This document shows, in pieces, positions 53,847-62,496 of a stretch of DNA of 64,000 bases (position 1 is its first letter; each line of letters starts with the position of its first letter). Location: contig CAWINM010000006.1 in NCBI GenBank assembly GCA_963837455.1, positions 403,551 through 467,550 on the forward strand, read 5' to 3'. A model generated the notes under the pieces. The model had not been told where the DNA came from. It saw only the letters and a list, made by a program, of their open reading frames with translations, and searched no databases. The position numbers and the translations under genes are program-made. The DNA comes from DASYQD01 sp963837455 (GTDB lineage: Bacteria > Acidobacteriota > Thermoanaerobaculia > Multivoradales > JAIOJS01).

Positions 53847-54662
53847 GTGGGTGCCGCAGAGGACCTGCTGCGGCGGCTGCTGCCGGCGATCGGGATCAAT
53901 GCCATCCCGATCGTCGGCGTGTTCCTGCGCGGGTGGAGCCCCGCCACCGCGCTGTCGCTGTACTGGTGGGAGAACCTGCTCGGCGCGCTGCTGGTGGCGC
54001 TGCGGATCGTCATCCACCGGGCGCTGACGAAGAAGCGCGGCTACCAGCGCCTGCAGCTGGGCCTGCAGAGCGCGAGCGAGGGGCAACGCGCGCAGGTGCG
54101 CTGGCGCCAGGGACGACCGCCGCAGCAGGAGAGGAAGGGGAGCTTCCTCGTCGAGTTCGTCGTCGCGGCGGTGGCCGCCACCGCCGTGCACGGCCTCGTC
54201 CTCTTCGTCGTCATCGCCAAGGTGCTGACCAGGGGCCCCGATCACGCGGCGGTGCTGCACGGCGTGCTCGGCGTTGCCGCCTTCCAGGTCGGCGGCTTCC
54301 TGCTCGACCTGCGCGGCATCCGCGAGCGCCCGTTCTCCTGGGTGCGCGAGCAGGCGCAGAGCACCTTCAACCGCGTGCTGCTCATCCACCTCGTGCTCAT
54401 CGCCGGCATGTGGCTGGGTCTGCACAGCGGCACCGTGAGCTTCTTCGGCCCCTTCGCGGTAATCAAGGCGCTCGCCGACCTCGGCAACCTCCTCGCCCGC
54501 TTCGGCGTGCGCGCCGACCCCGAGGAGATGCCGGCCTGGGTGGTGGCGACCATGAACCGGCTCGGCCCCGAGGGCGACGATTTCGGAGAGTACTGGCGCG
54601 CCCAGAAGGCCGAGGAGCGGCGGCTGCTCGAGCAGGACGAGCAGGTGGCGCGTCGGGCCTGA
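53847..54662 (+). CDS. Polytopic membrane protein of DUF6498 type
   Basis: 271 residues from GTG 53847, nine bases after the previous stop. The N-terminal motif (LPAIGINAIPIVGVFLRGWSPATALSLYWWENLLGALLVALRI read as two membrane segments) with the Tyr-Trp-Trp-Glu-Asn element is characteristic of DUF6498 proteins. About four to five further segments follow (FVVAAVAATAVHGLVLFVVIA, HGVLGVAAFQVGGFLL, LLIHLVLIAGMWLGL), and the C-terminus is charged and cytoplasmic. The family has no known function. The tight spacing to the thioredoxin-TPR gene suggests cotranscription. The DUF number is from memory and should be checked by profile search. Confidence 0.65.
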   Translation: MGAAEDLLRRLLPAIGINAIPIVGVFLRGWSPATALSLYWWENLLGALLVALRIVIHRALTKKRGYQRLQLGLQSASEGQRAQVRWRQGRPPQQERKGSFLVEFVVAAVAATAVHGLVLFVVIAKVLTRGPDHAAVLHGVLGVAAFQVGGFLLDLRGIRERPFSWVREQAQSTFNRVLLIHLVLIAGMWLGLHSGTVSFFGPFAVIKALADLGNLLARFGVRADPEEMPAWVVATMNRLGPEGDDFGEYWRAQKAEERRLLEQDEQVARRA

Positions 54663-54856
54663 CGGCGAGGCCGCGGCGCGATCCCTCGCAGCACCCGGCT
54701 CGCCTCACCCGGCCCCGACGCCGGCTACGACCCGGCGACTCGCGCCGTCTCCCCACAACGGCTGATTGGAGCGTCGCTGCGCTGGGAGCGTCCGTCCGCC
54801 CGTGGCGCCGCTCGCCCTCGCTGCCGTAGGATCCGGTCATCGCTACCACCTCCTTC

Positions 54857-55984
54857 GTGCCCCGGCGCGCCGCAAGCGTCGCCGTCCTGGCGGCGGTCGC
54901 CGCCGCCCTCGCGAGCTGCTTCGAGGAGCCGGTGGTCGAGCAGCTCGAGCTACGGTTCCTCGCCGGCGGCTCGGTGGAGGTCGTCGCCGAGGTCACCCTG
55001 CGGATGCCGCAGGGGCAGACCGGGCACCCGGCGCTGAGCGCGCGGTTCGACGCCCTGCAGGCGGAGCTGCTCGGGGGAACGAGCGCCTGGTCGCGGCGCT
55101 TCGCGGCGATCGAGCCGGCGCAGGACGGCCAGGCCTGGCAACGCCGGGGGGAGCGGCTGGAGTGGTTCCGCCAGTGGGCGACGGCGGACCCCGCCCACCT
55201 CGCCGACTTCTTCGCCGACACCCCCGTGCAGGCGAGCTACCAGCGGCACGAGCGCAGCGAGGAGCTCGCCCTCTTCGTCGGTCCCGGCACCCGCGCTACC
55301 GCGGCCGAGGTCCGCCGCGTGGACGCGGCGATGGACCGGTGGTTCGAGGCGGTCGCCGCCTACGAGGCGGCAGCGTTCCGGGTCTGGCGCTACGTCGCCG
55401 CCCACCCCGACCGGCGCCGCGCCTGCCTCGGCCAGCTCTTCTCGTTCGAGCTCGCCGAGGGCGAGTCCAGCCGCCTGCCCAAGCTGCTGCCGAGGGAGGA
55501 GGCGCTGCTCGAGCCGCTCGGTGAGGCCATGGACCACGTCGATGAGGTCCTGCAGGTGCCGGACGAGGAGGCGGACACGCTGGAGGAGCTCGCCCGCCGC
55601 GTCTACGATCCGTTCCCGGCGCGGGTGCGGGTGCGCGTTCCGGGTCACGTGCTGGCCGCCGAGGGCTTCGCTCGCGGCGGCGACGAGACCTGGGAGGTGC
55701 CGGTGCGCAGCCCCTGGACCGCCTTTGCCGCCCTCGCCAGCCTCTGGCTGGCGCCCGACCCCATGCTCGCACGCATCGAGCGGCTGCGGGGACCGCGCGA
55801 CAAGCCCTTCGACCTCGACGCCTTCCTGGCCCGGCCGGTGAGGCTCGCCGCGAAGGCGCCCGGCCCGCGGGAGGTGCGCCAGGCGATGCTCGCCGCCCTG
55901 ACGCCACCGGCGTCGCTGCGGCTCGAGTGGGAGGCGCCGCCGGCGACCGCCAACGAGGCTGCCGCGGCGCCCGACTCGCGCTGA
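54857..55984 (+). CDS. Lipoprotein of unknown function
   Basis: 375 residues from GTG 54857. The N-terminus is a lipoprotein signal (SVAVLAAVAAALASC, with the lipidated Cys near residue 21). The mature part has a beta-rich start (VEQLELRFLAGGSVEVVAEVTLRM), a helical acidic centre, and a domain with RVRVRVPGHVLAAEGFARGGDETWEVP. I do not recognise a family. No good Shine-Dalgarno sequence precedes the GTG; instead the complement of one (ACCACCTCCTT) is there, so the exact start is uncertain. It stands between the DUF6498 gene (194 bases away) and the cysteine-cluster gene (36 bases away), on the same strand. Confidence 0.65.
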   Translation: MPRRAASVAVLAAVAAALASCFEEPVVEQLELRFLAGGSVEVVAEVTLRMPQGQTGHPALSARFDALQAELLGGTSAWSRRFAAIEPAQDGQAWQRRGERLEWFRQWATADPAHLADFFADTPVQASYQRHERSEELALFVGPGTRATAAEVRRVDAAMDRWFEAVAAYEAAAFRVWRYVAAHPDRRRACLGQLFSFELAEGESSRLPKLLPREEALLEPLGEAMDHVDEVLQVPDEEADTLEELARRVYDPFPARVRVRVPGHVLAAEGFARGGDETWEVPVRSPWTAFAALASLWLAPDPMLARIERLRGPRDKPFDLDAFLARPVRLAAKAPGPREVRQAMLAALTPPASLRLEWEAPPATANEAAAAPDSR

Positions 55985-56020
55985 TCCCGCCGCTGGGCGG
56001 GCCGTGCCACACTGCTGCCG

Positions 56021-57322
56021 ATGAGCGGTCGCTTCGAGGCCCCGGCCGACCTGCGCTTCACCTGCACCCGCTGCGGCGACTGCTGCCGGAGCTGGAACGT
56101 CATGCTGGGCCCTGGTGAGGAGGAGCGTTTGGGCGCCTTCGACTGGCGCGGGCGGGAGGAGGAGCTGGTGGCGGCCGCGACGGTGGTGTCCTCGCCGCTG
56201 CCCAACGGCCGGCGCGCCCGCCGCCTGGTCCGCCGCGACGACGGCGCCTGCATCTACCTCGGACGCGACAACCTCTGCCGGCTGCACCGCCACTTCGGGG
56301 CCGCCGCCAAGCCGCTGATGTGCCAGCTCTACCCGTTCGGCTTCTACCCCGTCGGCGACGAGCTGGCGGTCGATTGCTCGTTTGCCTGCCGATCGATCTC
56401 GCAGCGAACGGGCGCGCCGCTCGCCGAGCGCTTCCCGGAGTGGGCGGCGCTGCTCGCCGCGGGGGAGGCGCCGGCAGAGGCGCGCCACCGGCTCGACCGG
56501 CGGCGGCCGCTCACCGGCGACCTGCTGTGGGAGCTCGAGCACCATCTGCTCGCCTTCCTCGCCGAGCGGGAGCTGCCGCTCCTCGATCGCATCCGCTGCT
56601 GCCTGCAGCTCGTTCGCCTGGCCACCAGCGGCGACCCCGCGACGCCCTCCGCGGCCAGGTTGCGAGCGGCAATCGCCCGCGGGCTGCCACGCCAGGTCGC
56701 CAGCCTGCCGCGCGGCGGCGGCTTGGACCGCACGCAGCGAGCGATCTTCTACCAGTGGCTGTTCCTCGCCCTCAACCCGCTGCCGGTCAACGTCGACCTG
56801 CTGGCGCCCCCCGCGCGGCGGCGCGAGGAGGAGCGACGGGTCGCCGACGGGCAACGCTTCGCGGCGCGCCAGGGCGCACCCCGGGTCGACAACCGCGAGC
56901 TCGCGGTGTCGTGGGACGCCATCGACGCCGTCGATGCCGCGCTCATCGCCGCCCCTTCGGTGCCTCTGCTCGAGAGCTACCTCACCGCCAAGCTCGTCGG
57001 CCAGCGCTTCCTCGTCGCTGGCGACGAGGAGCTGCCGCTGGTCGAGGCGGTGCCGCTCTTCCTGCTCGCCTACCCGATGGCGATCTGGACCGCCCGCGCC
57101 CTCGCCGCCGACCGTGGCGCCGACGCGGTGGCCGCGGAGGACCTCCGGCGCGCCCTCGGCCTGCTCGACCGCACCCTCGGCCAGGTGCCGCTGGCCGCTC
57201 TACCCGGCAAGGTCGCCAAGGCCTTCCACTTCGTCGTCGAGGAGACCGACCTGGTGGTCGCCGCGACCAACGAGCTGCTGGGGTGGCAGGACGCCGAGGA
57301 GGACGCGGGACCGGTTCTCTGA
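56021..57322 (+). CDS. YkgJ-type cysteine-cluster protein
   Basis: 433 residues from ATG 56021. The family Cys cluster is in DLRFTCTRCGDCCRSWNVML, ACIYLGRDNLCRLHRHFG, KPLMCQLYPFGFYPVGDELAVDCSFACRSIS. These Cys residues are thought to bind zinc or an iron-sulfur centre. The remainder (about 170-433) is mostly helical, with HHLLAFLAERELPLLDRIRCCLQLVRLA and a helix-rich C-terminus. YkgJ-family proteins have no proved reaction; some relate to FliB-type lysine methylation of flagellin. It is the last gene of the same-strand run before the lower-GC Rhs region. Confidence 0.8.
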   Translation: MSGRFEAPADLRFTCTRCGDCCRSWNVMLGPGEEERLGAFDWRGREEELVAAATVVSSPLPNGRRARRLVRRDDGACIYLGRDNLCRLHRHFGAAAKPLMCQLYPFGFYPVGDELAVDCSFACRSISQRTGAPLAERFPEWAALLAAGEAPAEARHRLDRRRPLTGDLLWELEHHLLAFLAERELPLLDRIRCCLQLVRLATSGDPATPSAARLRAAIARGLPRQVASLPRGGGLDRTQRAIFYQWLFLALNPLPVNVDLLAPPARRREEERRVADGQRFAARQGAPRVDNRELAVSWDAIDAVDAALIAAPSVPLLESYLTAKLVGQRFLVAGDEELPLVEAVPLFLLAYPMAIWTARALAADRGADAVAAEDLRRALGLLDRTLGQVPLAALPGKVAKAFHFVVEETDLVVAATNELLGWQDAEEDAGPVL

Positions 57323-57428
57323 CCCGGGGGCGCACCGGGCACCCGCCCCGCTGAGTAGCAACTATCTGGAGCTGACATGCGAGAAGGGCACCGAAACGGG
57401 TAGTCTGGCCGTAGCCTTGGGCTCGGGT

Positions 57429-57448
57429 AGCTGGGTGATTGCCCAGCT
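57429..57448 (+). other. Hairpin in the leader of the Rhs gene
   Basis: AGCTGGG (57429-57435) and CCCAGCT (57442-57448) form a perfect seven-pair stem with a six-base loop, ending 24 bases before the Rhs ATG. The surrounding 110 bases are less GC-rich than the upstream genes. It may be a transcript-leader structure or a terminator for the previous gene. I compared the leader by eye with c-di-GMP-I riboswitches but the conserved core is absent. Confidence 0.35.
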
Positions 57449-57472
57449 CCACTTAGCAGAAGGGGGTTCGAG

Positions 57473-60400
57473 ATGATCTTGATTGGGGTGACTCCTCGGT
57501 CGCGCCTGCTCGGGAGGCCGGAGCCCAGTCTGCGTCGAGGACTCGGTTGGATGCCGGCGATTCTCACCGGCATCCTCTTGTCGACGAGCGCTGCAGCTCA
57601 GGTCCAGGAGTGCGTCGAGGTCTCGAGCTACCACGTCTTCACGAACCGCGACGGCAACGAGGCGGACCAGCCCAACGCGTGCAGCAACAACCTGCCCTGC
57701 TACAAGGCCGCGGTAGGCGGCCCACAACACTCGCTAACGTCGCCAGTCGAGCTACGAGTTCCGGTCACAGCGCTGGGCTCCCATCAGGCGGGGCCCGGAG
57801 GGCACTTGCGGATCTTCTGGTTCAATGCGGGAAAGCCAACGATGCCGTGCGACCTTCCACCGGGCTGCACCAACCTGATCGCGATTTGCGGAGCTTCGAG
57901 GGCGAGATCACCAAGGACCACACAGACACCTACCTCTCGCAAGGCGCCACCTGCGCCAACCGGTTTAGCTCCGGCGGAACCTTCTCGTTCTCGGCGTACA
58001 CCTGCAAGGGCGGGGGATCATGCGAGAGGCGTTCGGATTCCCCCTCGATGGACCTTGGGCCCGTGGCTTTCGGCGGGGTTCTCAGCTGCGAGCCTCCACC
58101 CGTTGCTGGCTGCGGCGGAGATAACTCCTGCAGCGACTGTATCGGCGTGAGCGGCGACATCCTCGGCGGCATTCAGCCGTCGGGGGGAACGGTCGGGATC
58201 GAGGCGAAGGACAACGGGCCGCACGCCGTGCTGCGATACCTGGGCGGCGGGCTGGGCCGCCCTGGATTCCCAGGGTCTGCTGCAACACTACCTTGGCGCG
58301 TTGCGCTGGGTCGCTACTGGGGCGCTGATTACTTCGAGCGCATCGTGCCGTCTCCGGACGAGTCTCATGTCTTCCTCCTGACCAAGTACGGCACGTTTCG
58401 AGACTTCACCAGCCTCTCGGAGGGCGCTTACACGGCCGTAGCCCCGAGCGACGAGTACCGACGGCTGCAGTGGATCGTAGGCACCGGTTGGGTTCTCCAC
58501 GGGCTCGACGGCAGCGCCGAGAGCTTCGACACCACCGGCCGCTGGGCAGGAACCGTCGACCGCAACGGGAACGCCACAACCCCCACCTACGATGGCGACC
58601 AGCTCTCTTCGGTTTCCTTCCCCGACGGCAGGAGCGAGCGCTTCGAGTACTACACCGACCCCAACGTCGCGTACACCGATCTGATGAACGCCCCGCCAAC
58701 CACGTTCGTCTTCTGCAACGACAGTACGGACGCCGCAGCGTGCCTGCCAGCATCACCCCCGCCGGTGCCGACTTCGAGCCTAGTCGGGAGGCTGCGCTCG
58801 ATTACCGAAGTCGGCATCGCAGGGACGAGCCGCACCTGGGGCTATGACTGGTACGGCGACGACCTCGTGCGCGTGAGCCGCCCCGATGGGACCTCCTGGC
58901 GCTTTCAGTACCGCGATGGCCGTTACCCGGGGTTCCTCACCGAGGCGATCCTGCGTGGCACCGACGGCAGCGAACGCATTGTGGCCGCATACGCATACGA
59001 CGCCAAGGCGCGAGCGGTGCAGACATGGAAGGGAGACACTGTCCTCGACGGGTCGGGCCGCCCGGCTCCGGGTCCGGCCGCCGTGGAGATCTGGAGCCTC
59101 AACTTCACGAGCGTCGATGCAAACGACCTGCCGATCACGACCGAGGTCACCGATCCCCTCGGCAAGGTCACGACCTACGCCTTCGGGCGCGACAGCACGA
59201 GCCGGAAGGCGCGCCTCGAGCACCTCGACGGTTCGTGCCCTGCGTGCGGGCTCGCTCCGAACACCGATCTCAGCTATGGCGACAGTGATAACCCACTGCG
59301 CCCGACCACGGTCATCGACGGCAATGGCAACCGGACCGATCGAATCTACGACTCCTTCGGGATGACCACCGCGACCATCGAGGCGGTGGGGGTCGCCGGC
59401 AAGCAGCGAGAGACCGACTGGACCTACGACTCAACGTTCCATTCGTTCCCGACCTCGGAGACGCAAGCGTCGACGTCGGGCGCGGGAACGCACGAGACCA
59501 TGTGGAGCTACGACCCTGCCAACGGCAATCTCGAAACTGTCACGGTAAGCGGCAACGAGAGCGGTTCGCCGTTTCCCTACCAGACCTCGTACTCGGGGTA
59601 CAACGCCGGTGGCAAGGTGGGGACGATCGATCCCCTGCAGCCGGCATCGTACGGCACGGCCGATCAGACGATCTTCACCTACGACCCGACGCGGGGGGTC
59701 CGCGGTCTGATCCTCCAGTCGCGCAGCGATCCCCTCGTTGGCGCACCGTGGACGTACGACTACGACGCGTTCAATCGGCGCACCCTGGTCAGGGACCCCA
59801 ATGGCCACGAGACCGTCACGCAGTACGACGATCTCAACCGCGTGCTGCTCGTGCGGGAGCGCGCCGATGCCGGCACAGACGATGCCGGCAACGACCTCAT
59901 GACCTCCTACACCTACACCCCATTCGGTGATCTCGATACCGTGACGCTGCCGCTGACCAACCGTATCCACTACGGCTACGACAGCAACGGGCGGCTGACG
60001 ACGATCGAGCGGCAGCCGGCGGGAGGTGGTCAAGGCGATCTGACCGTGCGCGATCCGCTCAACGCGGCGGGCCAGCCCTTGACTGAGACCGTCAAGCATT
60101 GGGACGGCACACAGTATGTGAAGGACACCGAGACGAGCTTCATCTACGCTTCGCGCTGCCAGGTGCAGAAGACGATCAAGGCGCCGGGCGCACCGGGAAG
60201 CATCGAAGCAACGACCGAGTACGACTACGACTGCAACGGCAACCTCACGAAGGTGTGGGATGCCGAGCATTCGAGGTCGAGTAACCCGGCCGATCCATCA
60301 CAGACCTACCATTTTGACCAACTCAACCGCTTGGACACAGTGACGGAGTACTGGGCACCCGGCCCTCCGGATCCGGTCGGCACTGCAGTGACACAGTACG

Positions 60401-61782
60401 GGTACGACGTTCAGGACCACCTGGCGAGCGTCACCGACGCCAACGGCAATGTCACCACCTACACGACTAGCGATCGCGACCTGGTGACCGGCGAGGTCTC
60501 GCCGGTATCGGGTGCCACGACACACACGTATAACCCTCACGGCCTGCTGGAGACGACTACCGACGCGCGCGGTGTGGCGGTGACACGCACTACCGACGCC
60601 GCCGATCGCGTGACCCTAGTCGATTACCCAAACGATGGTCTCGACGTCTCCTACTCCTACGGCACGGGAGCGAACCCCGCGCTCTTCGACCGTGCGCGGC
60701 TGACGCGGATCACGCGTAGCGGGCACGCGATCGGCTATCGCTACGATCGCTTCGGGCGCACCATTGGCGACGGTCTGCTTGGCTACGACTACGACAAGAA
60801 CGGTAACCGAACGGTCATCACGTATCCTTCAGGAGTCGTGGCCACCTACACGACGGACTTCGCGGATCGCGAGGAGAGCCTGACGGTGACCGGCGCCGGC
60901 TCACCGCAGACGGTCGCCTCGCTGGGCAAGTACACCGGCGCCGGGCAGCTGCGCTCTGTCCTCCTGGGCAACGGACTCACCGAGACGAGGAGCTACGACC
61001 TGCGGCAGTTTCCGCTGACGATCCAGGTCCCAGGCCGTTTGGAGTGGAGCTATATGACCGACCACGTCGGCAACGTCACATTCGTCGACGAGACCGCGCC
61101 TGGCAACGACGACCGGGCCTACGCCTACCAGCCGGTGCAGTTCTTCCTCCGTTCGGCGACCGGCCCGTGGCAGGGTCCGCTGGCGTGGCGCTACGACAAG
61201 ATTGGCGACCGAACGCAGGAGGTGCGCGGTGCATCGACCGCGGTGTACACCTACGAGGGAACGACCGCCAAGCTCGACGCTATCCACGACGGCACGGCCG
61301 GTGGCCCTATTCTGCACGACTACCAGATCGGTGCGGGGGGCTACCTCGGCTCCGTCAGCGGCGGCGGCAACACCGTGACGTTCACGTGGAACGACGAGGG
61401 GCGCCTGGCCCGAGCGGCCCAGACGCCAGCCGGTAACACGGCGAGCTTCCTTTACGACGGGCGCGGTTACCTCGCCACGACTAGCAGCAAGCTGCTCGCG
61501 GATAGCTTCGAGACCGGCGACACCGCCTGCTGGCCCTCACAGGCGGCTGGAACGCCGCCTACGGCCTTGTGCCCGGCCGACCCGACGGTTTCGCCGACCT
61601 ACTCGACCGCCGGCCGGCTCTTCTCACGGCCTGCAACGGCCCCAGCGGAGGACCTCCTTTTCTACTTCGCGGGTCGACCGATCGCCCAAGTGCGAGTGGG
61701 GAGCGGTACGCCCCTTTGGACATACCTAACGACCGACCACCTGGGCGCACCGGCACTCGCGACTAATCGACCACGGCCATAG
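57473..61782 (+). pseudogene. Exported RHS/YD-repeat protein, truncated at its 3' core by an IS200/IS605-like element and with one early frame break
   Basis: Starts at ATG 57473 (signal peptide WMPAILTGILLSTSAAAQ); a frame shift near 57885-57900 joins it to the long frame carrying the repeats, about 1,436 residues in all. YD/RHS repeats are frequent (GRWAGTVDRNGNATTPTYDG, TYDPTRGVRGL, YDYDCNGNLTKVWD, YTTSDRDLVTGEVSPVSG, YDYDKNGNRTVITYPSG). It also holds DSFETGDTACW and then WTYLTTDHLGAPALATN, the start of the conserved Rhs core. The core and the variable toxin tip that should follow are missing: the frame runs into TNRPRP and stops inside a hairpin at 61772-61788. Base composition is lower in GC than the neighbours, pointing to transfer. 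Full-length Rhs proteins are secreted or surface toxins or adhesins; this copy has lost its effector end. Confidence 0.8.
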
Positions 61783-61788
61783 GCCGTG
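61772..61788. repeat. Perfect 7-bp hairpin at the IS200/IS605-like end
   Basis: CACGGCC (61772-61778) and GGCCGTG (61782-61788) pair around an ATA loop. It coincides with the loss of similarity to Rhs and contains the Rhs stop codon, so it is the best candidate for the element end that the transposase recognises as single-stranded DNA. Confidence 0.55.
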
Positions 61789-61798
61789 AGTTTAGGAA

Positions 61799-61907
61799 GG
61801 CCCCCCCCGAGGGGGCCGCTGCGGTGAAGGAAGCCCCCTTCGGGGGCGGGAGAGTTGAATGAAGCCCCCGCTGGGGGCATGCACGTGGGGAAGGCCCCGC
61901 TGGGGCC
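61799..61907. repeat. Four tandem GC-rich hairpins, REP-like, next to tnpA
   Basis: Perfect stems lie at 61799-61805/61811-61817 (7 pairs), 61833-61838/61842-61847 (6), 61864-61869/61873-61878 (6) and 61893-61898/61902-61907 (6). All have three- to five-base loops and each is preceded by GAA. Starts are 34, 31 and 29 bases apart. This looks like a small REP/BIME-type cluster of the kind associated with Y1-type transposases (RAYTs). Confidence 0.55.
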
Positions 61908-61912
61908 AATGC

Positions 61913-62225
61913 CTACTTCAGATCGAGATCGCCTTGACCCAACTCCAGCTTCTCTTGCTCGCGGATGTACTTCCGCACCCTCTCTTCATCGAGACCTACT
62001 GTGCTGACGCAGCAGCCGGTTGACCAGAAGTGCAGGCCGGTCATCCGTCGCTCTCGCAGCAACTCGCCATGTATCCGCACCGCGCTCTTCCCTTTCAGAA
62101 ACCCGATGGTGTGCGCCACGCTGAACTTGGGCGGGATGCTCAAGCACAGGTGAACGTGGTCCGACATCGCTTTCCCTTCGATGAGGTCCACGCCACGCTG
62201 GTCACAGAGCTGCCGCAGGTGCGGA
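61913..62225 (-). pseudogene. tnpA: IS200/IS605 family Y1 transposase (tnpA), 5' end lost
   Basis: Transcribed from right to left, with a stop at 61913. Family sequence begins at HLRQLCDQRGVDLIEG and runs through the metal-binding HxH in SDHVHLCLSIPPKFSV, then HTIGFLKGKSAVRIHGEL, HFWSTGCCVSTVGLDEE and RKYIREQEKLEL. Tyr and Gln of KYIREQ match the nucleophile and helper Gln of Y1 enzymes. The usual first 45 or so residues (beginning with the KYHxVW strand) are absent: upstream of about 62225 the DNA is IS21-type repeat, and the residues it would encode are unrelated. The enzyme is probably inactive because its first beta strand and start codon are gone. Confidence 0.75.
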
Positions 62226-62411
62226 TTCCGGCCCAAGGCGACCATCCGTTCCGATCGAAGGCGACCACCCGTTCCGACGGGAAGGCGACCACTGATTCCG
62301 GCCTGAAGGCGACCACTTAGGGGTGGAGGTCCGGAAAGGGTGGTCGCCATCCCGGAAAGGGTGGTCGCCATCGCCGGAATCGGTGGTCGTGATCCCGGAA
62401 TGGCGGCCTCG
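62222..62411. repeat. Convergent arrays of 22- to 24-base repeats at the IS21-type end
   Basis: GGCGACCA units begin at 62237, 62260, 62284 and 62308 on the plus strand, separated by ATTCCG- or GTTCCG-type sequence. After a short junction (about 62316-62330) the inverted form TGGTCGCC occurs at 62341-62348 and 62362-62369, with a variant TGGTCGTG at 62383-62390, interleaved with CCGGAA. The two arrays face each other. The right-hand array fits the inward-facing left end of the istA element. The left-hand array has the orientation expected for a right end, as if two element ends abut. Confidence 0.6.
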
Positions 62412-62496
62412 ATTCGCCGTAAGGCGAAGCGAGTGAATGGGTTGGGTGTGGGCTCCGACTCTGGCATCGTGCCCCCCTTCTACAAGGGGGCCCGAG

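Larger units (their letters stand above)
61772..62225 (-). mobile_element. Remnant of an IS200/IS605-family element that interrupts the Rhs gene
   Basis: The element's downstream end is marked by the hairpin CACGGCC-ATA-GGCCGTG at 61772-61788, the sort of subterminal imperfect stem recognised by Y1 transposases. Its tnpA lies on the minus strand at 61913-62225. The Rhs stop codon TAG is inside the hairpin loop. The upstream end of the element is replaced by an array of IS21-type repeats, so the copy is incomplete. The exact insertion point in Rhs (about 61766-61772) cannot be fixed without an uninterrupted relative. Confidence 0.6.

Noticed and set aside
54463..54840. Minus-strand ORF starting at ATG 54840 behind a perfect AAGGAGGTGG
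   Set aside because: The ribosome-binding site is excellent, but the product is an Arg/Gly/Pro-rich string with no fold, overlaps the DUF6498 gene on the other strand, and fits the pattern of a high-GC shadow frame.
57340..57472. Possible c-di-GMP-I riboswitch in the Rhs leader (GGGTAGC-like segment and hairpin)
   Set aside because: The conserved GGACGCAAAGCC-type core and tetraloop/receptor arrangement are missing; only a simple hairpin remains.
61799..61907. CRISPR-like array
   Set aside because: The units are short hairpins with no constant repeat length, no unique spacers of 30-40 bases, and no cas genes nearby.
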